Shown here: positions 58,886-64,000 of the stretch, piece after piece | How positions within the stretch are numbered: the stretch's first letter is position 1 | Layout of the letters: every line of letters begins with the position of its first letter | NCBI GenBank assembly: GCA_949357655.1 | Contig: CASHTG010000002.1 | Location: forward strand, 1,054,001 to 1,118,000 | Source of the DNA: Parascedosporium putredinis | Lineage: Eukaryota; Ascomycota; Sordariomycetes; Microascales; Microascaceae | DNA length: 64,000 nt | Reading direction: 5' to 3' | Notes under the pieces: generated by a model | Told to the model about the DNA's origin: nothing | The model's database searches: none | Seen by the model: only the letters and a program-made list of their open reading frames with translations | Program-made: the position numbers and the translations under genes

Positions 58886-60476
58886 ATGTCTCTAGACTCT
58901 TTACCAACGGAGCTTCTGTGCAACATCCTGTGCCGTTTGGATCCGATCGGCCTGATCTCGGTCAGCCAGGCCAACTCCCGGCTCCGGACAATCGTCGCCC
59001 CCAGCGGAGACACTTTGTCGAGAGACTCCTAGCCCTCGAGGCTGACCCTCGGCATGGCGGGCCTCCGCTCAGTTTCCGGTCGCGGGACAACCACTTGGAT
59101 CCCGGGACCTCGGAGTCGGGGTGGGATGCCATGCGCTGGGCATGCACCCAGTGCATGCGCCTCCGCCCGCACACGGCCTTTGGGAACCACGCGCTCTTGC
59201 GCCTACGCTACCGGAAGCCCCGCCGGGAGTCCTAGGCTTCGTTTGCCCACGACGTGGATGCCCACAATGAGCCACATGAATCCGCGAAAGGGAGGCACTG
59301 GCGAGAACGATGAAGACGAGGGCGACGACAACGATTCTCGCGATCGCGGCCCCGAGACGTCGATCGGGCGGCGGCGCTACCTCCTCTGCTGCACCAACGG
59401 GGTGGGCCACTCAGACGACTGGGTAACGGCAGCCCAGAGGCTCCAGACCTACGTGGACTGCGGCATGGAAGGGTTCGGCCGGATGACGGGCTCGCAGTAC
59501 ATCATGCTCAGCAAGAAAATGGAACTGGACTTGCTCGACGAGAACGCGCACGCCATCGAGCTCGCGCGCTGCGGCTACCAGCGGGCCCGCCGCACGTGCA
59601 ACGAGTGCGCATTTCACCTCGGCCGCCTGACCTACAAGCGCCAGCGGACCCACGGCAGCGCCAACTTCCCCATCCTACCGAGCCGGGAGATCCGGTTCGA
59701 CTCGCCGCTGACCCGGTGGTTCCCTGGGTTTTGGGAATACGTGCCCGGCGTGGGGCCCCGCCCGGAAGTCGAGGTCCCCTGATGCTGATCCGGCGGGCCG
59801 ACGCGGTGGACCAGCGGTGGATCACGTACGTGGCCCGCTGCCAGGGCTGCCACGGATGGAAGGAACTACGAGATTTCCGGCTCGGCGAAATGCACAACCA
59901 GTGGATGCCCACGGCGTCGCCCGAGTCCGACGGCGAGCAGGCCGACTGGTCGCGCCAAAACTGGGACGGCACGCCGCTGACGGAAAAGTTGCTCGAGAGC
60001 GCGCGGTGCAACGCGTGCTTCGCCAGGAGCACGGGCGGGAAGCGCTCGCCGCCGTGCTGGGCGAGTGGATCGCCCCGCTGCTCGACAAGCAGCTGCGGGC
60101 GGCGGAGCACCAGCTTCGGCGCGGGTGGAGCTACGATGGGGACGGCCTTGTCAAGATGGTGCGGCACAAGTACGCGTGGGAGGTCAAGACGGCGATCCGG
60201 CACAACCCGTGCGTGAGGACGACCAGCGCGCTGGGCTACGCCGAGGTGGCGGCGCTCGTGCACCTGCGGAGCCAGGCCGCGGAGCTGGTGCGCAGGATCG
60301 AGGACAACTGCGACGGCACGGACGAGCTCCGGGCGTGGTACGCCGCGTGGGAGACGGGGTTCGCGGAGGCGGAGCTCGTGTGGCGGTGGTTGATGGATTG
60401 TAGGACTCGGCTCGCGCTTGAGCCGGGTCCGTTGGTGGATTGGGCGCTTTCTCGGAGGGGGATACGGCTCACGTAG
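58886..60476 (+). CDS. F-box protein with four CxxC motifs
   Basis: About 530 residues in one exon. LDSLPTELLCNILCRLDPIGLISVSQANSRLRTIV (residues 3-37) is a clear F-box, which would bind Skp1 and place the protein in an SCF ubiquitin ligase as substrate adaptor. Four CxxC pairs follow: ACTQCMRLR, RTCNECAF, ARCQGCHGW and ARCNACFAR. They are spaced along the protein and likely bind two zinc ions in pairs. An acidic GENDEDEGDDNDSRD insert separates the first pair from the rest. The C-terminal third is helical. At least five single-base losses: C-run 58998-59002, two near 59209-59220, C-run 59777-59780 and GG near 60020. Motifs on either side fit one protein, typical of a fungal F-box family. Confidence 0.85.
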
Positions 60477-61824
60477 CTTTTTACCTAGAGGTTTTCTGTT
60501 TTCCTTTCCGAGACGTGGGGTGGTGGTTTGCTTGCACGTTGCGTGTGGCGCTCCCATGCCCGAGAAAAAAGTGTCGGTATAATTGAAATACTCCGAGGCA
60601 AGAAAATGAAATACAATTCGCACACACCTCCGCGATTAAGCTTAATTCGTCACCCCTGTCCCGGTCCTCCTTCTCTCTCAGCCAGACTCCCTCAGTGATG
60701 TGTGTTGTTGGCCACGGGCGAGGGCGGGCGAGGTCCATCAATTGATGACGCCAGCTTTTCAGGGTCCAGCAGACCCTCTCCGGAAGTTAATCCCACTTTA
60801 CCACAGGTTACACCCGCTCTATCCGCCTCGCTCGATGCTTCCCCTCTAGTATCCTTTTCGAGATCAAAGTCTTTCTCCACGGCTGTTTCAGGTTGCGCGA
60901 GAAGCGGCAGTCAAATAAAAGGAGAGCATCCTCTAATTTTCACACGTTTCCTCATTCATGGGGATATCGGCATCGGCGGCACTGCTTACGCGGGCCAAGT
61001 ATTTTAGGGTGGCTTGTTAGCTTGGACCCTTGAAATCGGTCCATTCCATGTCCTGTGGAACAGTCGCATATTGTTTGCAGGGCGGGAATAATTGCCGAAG
61101 TGCTGGTCTCTCAGCCCGAGATTCCGCTTCCATCGAGAATTACCAACGAATAGATCAGACAAAGAAGGTCATCAGACAGGATGGGTGGTCTCATGCAGCA
61201 GCAGAAAACGCAGCAGTAGACACCAAGGGAAGAGAGGAGAAGGGAGGATTTGCGGCGTGTCCGAATGAACCCAAGCTTGCGTTGGGTCCCCGCTTCTCTT
61301 GCCGTGGGGCGAAGTGCTTGGTAGCGCACATCGCTCGACGTTGCTCCCCCTCGGTTATAGTCCTTGCATCCATTCGAATTGACTTAGCGCAGTCTCACAA
61401 GGCAAGCACGCCGAGATGGTGGTGGTTGTGATTGTGGGTGGTGGTGGGGCTGAGGCATGTGGGTAGGGACCGAAGCCGACCCATCCGGGGTTGCGTGCCA
61501 CTCTGGCTTCGTAGCAGTTGTGGCTGAGCCCCCGTCCAACAAAACACGAGGAGCAAGGAACAGCCAGCCATGAGCTGTTCCCCCATGACCTTGTGGCTCA
61601 GTCTCATAACGTTGACATTGGGATGATTAGAACCCCGTCCTTTTCTGAACGGTCGTTCCTTCCTTTTGCTTTTGGTTTTTCGATTCAAGGAACCACTGCG
61701 GCGGCCCTTGCTTGCTTACCCCATTCAAGTTAAGCCACTTTTGGCCGAGCGTTTTGTGTCGTCACACGGCCTACAAAGTCCACACAAGGTCGACGTCAGC
61801 TCTTGCTCCTCTTTTCCTTAGTCG
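60477..61824. other. Intergenic, no supported gene
   Basis: 3' flank of the F-box gene and distal upstream region of the Gly/Gln/Tyr-rich gene. Short frames only. Confidence 0.45.
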
Positions 61825-61830
61825 TATAAA
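61825..61830 (+). promoter_or_regulatory. TATA box of the Gly/Gln/Tyr-rich gene
   Basis: TATAAA followed by a C/T-rich block and a leader of about 290 nt before the start at 62128. Confidence 0.5.
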
Positions 61831-62127
61831 CCTCGCCCCTAACCCTCTCCACCTTTTCTTTCCCCTTTTTCCAATTTCTTCTCCCTAGGCTCTCATCTTT
61901 CTTCCTGTCTTTAAGGAATTCTTCTACCAGAGTCCTTCTTGTCAGTTCCCGGGATTTCGTTTCCGCAAACGAATTTCACGACTTGCGACCAGCTCCAGCG
62001 AGAGAACGACGATACACCCCTCTCTTCACCCCGCCAAGACAGGGAAGCGACAACACCCCTTGCGAATTGCGCACCTGCAGATAATCGGCGCCCACATACA
62101 TCTTAGCACAAACCGTTAATTCCGACA

Positions 62128-63228
62128 ATGTCAAATCACGGATACTACGGCGGTGGCGGTGGTGGCGGCGGCCAGTACGGCGGTGCTCCTCCTCATCAGC
62201 AACAACAGGGAGGATACGGCCAAAACTATCAACAGCAGGGCCAGTACAACCAACCCCAAGGCTACGGCCAAGGCGGCTATCCTCAACAGGTTCGTCGCTC
62301 TACCACTCTTTTTTCCCCTCTGTTTCTTTTGTTTTGGCGTGCGTTCGCGCGGCTCCTCTGTTGCGCCAGGGACCCTATGGCACCCTGCGTTTTTGCCAAG
62401 GAATCCATCCGACCCTCGGGATCAGACTATGCTAAAAGGATGCATCTGCAGCAGCAATATGGCGCACCCCCGCCGGCCCACTCCCCTACAATCAGGGTCC
62501 TGGTTACGGTGCCCCTCAACAACCCAGCTACGGCGGTGGCCACCACCCCCAACAGCCCTCGTACTCTTCTCCCCCACCGAACCATCAGCCCTACTCCTCC
62601 CCTCTCCCGGCCAGCAACAGGGCTACGGCGCGCCCCAGCAGCAAGGGTACGATAACCGAGGTTCATCACCTTATCCCCCCAGCAGTCCTATAACCAGCAG
62701 TCGCACCAGCCTCAACAACACTACCAGGGCGGCAACCCCGATTTCGGCGGCCAGCCCTCCTACCAGGGTGGCGGTGCCGCCGCATATCCCGGCCAGCCCG
62801 GTGCTCCCGGGGCCCGGATGGTGACCGAGGTCTAGGTGCCACGCTCGTCGGTGGAGGTGGTGCGGCGTGGGCCGCGCACAAGGCTGGAGGTGGCATGTTG
62901 GCGACGCTAGGCGCTGCGGCGGCGGGTGCTGTGGGTGCCAACATGTTTGAGAACAAGTTCAAGAAGTGAGTTATCTACATCCCCTTCGTGCTAGTACACC
63001 GGTATAGACGCGAGGAGTACTTCAAGTCCCGACGATGTCTACCTATCGGGAGGTTCTGTCGGCATTCCTCGTCTCCCTTTGCGTATTCTATCAGTTTCTT
63101 TTCTCCCTCACTTGAAACCATGCGGTCGCTAACCTTGCTATAATTCTAGGAACAAGAAGCAAAAGAAGGAAAAGAAGTATGGTCACAGGGGCGGCGGCGG
63201 TTCGTCGAGTAGCAGTGACTCTGACTAG
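62128..63228 (+). CDS. Gly/Gln/Tyr-rich low-complexity protein with glycine-zipper-like helix
   Basis: Three exons: 62128-62289, about 62452-62965, 63150-63228; about 250 residues. The first two-thirds are low-complexity: a Gly run, then repeated PQQ, GYG, YNQ and QGY motifs with regular Tyr, like prion-like or phase-separating domains. Next comes GLGATLVGGG, AAWAAHKAGGG and AAAAGAVGANMFENKFK, a Gly/Ala-rich stretch spaced like a glycine zipper that may insert in or pack against membrane. The tail is Lys-rich (KKNKKQKKEKKYGH) then poly-Ser/Asp. Single-base losses: C-runs 62483-62486, 62599-62602 and 62675-62680, and GG near 62816. The first intron has an unusual GTTCGT donor. Similar proteins are widespread in filamentous ascomycetes, function unknown to me. 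Confidence 0.75.
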
Positions 63229-64000
63229 AGCCAAATTTTCTCTTAAGTGCCTGGATTCCGCTAATAAGAGATACCTACATTCACGGGCTATAAGAAGCAT
63301 ACCATTAGTTACCTTTGCCCTTTCATACTTTTACTTTGCTCTATTTTCCTTGGGATAGTCGGGACAATTGATCATACATAACATATTAATACGGCATCAA
63401 TAGCCTTGTTCCTGTACCGTCGTGACATGGTGACGTGTGCGAAACATGCCTACCACTTCCTGCTATCTACTTTTATAGTCACTAGCATTAGAGCAAAACC
63501 AACCCCGGCTTCGAAAAGACGAGTCTCCAGGGATCTAAGAGGAGGGTTCACACCTTTTAGCCTCCCTTCCCTTGCCGGGCCGCCGAGCCGCCTTCACAAC
63601 TAGCTCTCGGCAACACCCTATTTCGGGATGAAGGGTGGACAAACAACAGTAGCACCCCTTTCGAGTGTTAGCATGGAAAGTACCTGTAGAGATCTGGGCA
63701 CCGTGCCAAAACTTGGGGAAGCCAAAAACCGAGCCCGAGGGGCGGAAGACTGTGCCACACACGGAGGCTGTGTTGTGTTTTTGCGAAACCCCAGCTTCTT
63801 AGAAGGCGTGGCAATTGTATCCTTGATTAAGCAAACCGAGAGAAAGGGAAAGCCTCACATTTTGATGAAACCACGAGTCGAATCGGTGAACTAAGGGTAA
63901 GGACACTTGTTCGTGCGCCGGACGATAGCTCTCGCCCAAACATGTCGCGCCCACCAGGCCATCTTACACAACGTGTGGATCAATGTTCCAAAATTTCTTC
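63229..64000. other. Intergenic to end of window
   Basis: 3' flank of the low-complexity gene and about 700 nt with only short frames. Nothing supported. Confidence 0.45.

Noticed and set aside
1..64000. Mass pseudogene formation as the reason for the broken frames
   Set aside because: Breaks affect housekeeping genes, sit in homopolymers, and leave motifs and codon preference intact. RIP would cause substitutions and stops, not single-base losses.

Overview
This is nuclear DNA of a filamentous ascomycete, most likely a Sordariomycete. Genes carry short introns (about 48-340 nt) with GTATGT/GTAAGT-type donors and CTAAC/CTGAC-type branch points. The gene content is typical of such fungi, several of which live on plants: an Egh16/Gas1-like secreted protein, a CFEM-GPI protein, an AA9 lytic polysaccharide monooxygenase, a PTH11-like rhodopsin-domain protein and a PNP / NB-ARC / TPR NOD-like receptor. 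The genus cannot be fixed from the sequence alone.

Layout. 0-12 kb: the 3' end of an unidentified gene, an Egh16-like secreted protein, polynucleotide kinase 3'-phosphatase, Mediator subunit 18 and an FAD monooxygenase. 12-21 kb: a gene desert, including a 2.2 kb stretch with almost no open frames. 21-32 kb: a CFEM-GPI protein, an orphan two-exon gene, a long coiled-coil protein, a hypothetical protein and a NYN/CCCH/zinc-knuckle protein. 33-37 kb: a fungal NOD-like receptor whose C-terminus is seven near-identical 42-residue TPR units. 37.7-37.9 kb: two tandem intron-containing tRNA-Gln genes. 38.6-39.5 kb: the AA9 enzyme, followed by a 5 kb desert with a decayed tRNA-like segment. 44.7-51.7 kb: a second nuclease-like CCCH protein, a DUF7730-like protein and a BAHD-type acyltransferase. 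54.6-63.2 kb: the PTH11-like protein, tRNA-Ile, a GFA-family zinc protein, a CxxC-rich F-box protein and a Gly/Gln/Tyr-rich protein with a glycine-rich helix.

Reading caution. Most GC-rich genes are interrupted by single-base losses, nearly all inside C/G or T/A homopolymers. Coding sense resumes in the next frame and family motifs remain intact on both sides. I read this as uncorrected homopolymer error in the assembly, not mass pseudogene formation. CDS coordinates therefore run from first start to final stop across these breaks and introns, and the break sites are listed gene by gene.

Genes show no operon logic; neighbours are independently transcribed. The most notable locus is the NOD-like receptor: its repeats vary at a few fixed positions only, as expected of a recognition surface under repeat exchange. 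The two CCCH proteins, each with a NYN/PIN-like acidic core, are a second theme.
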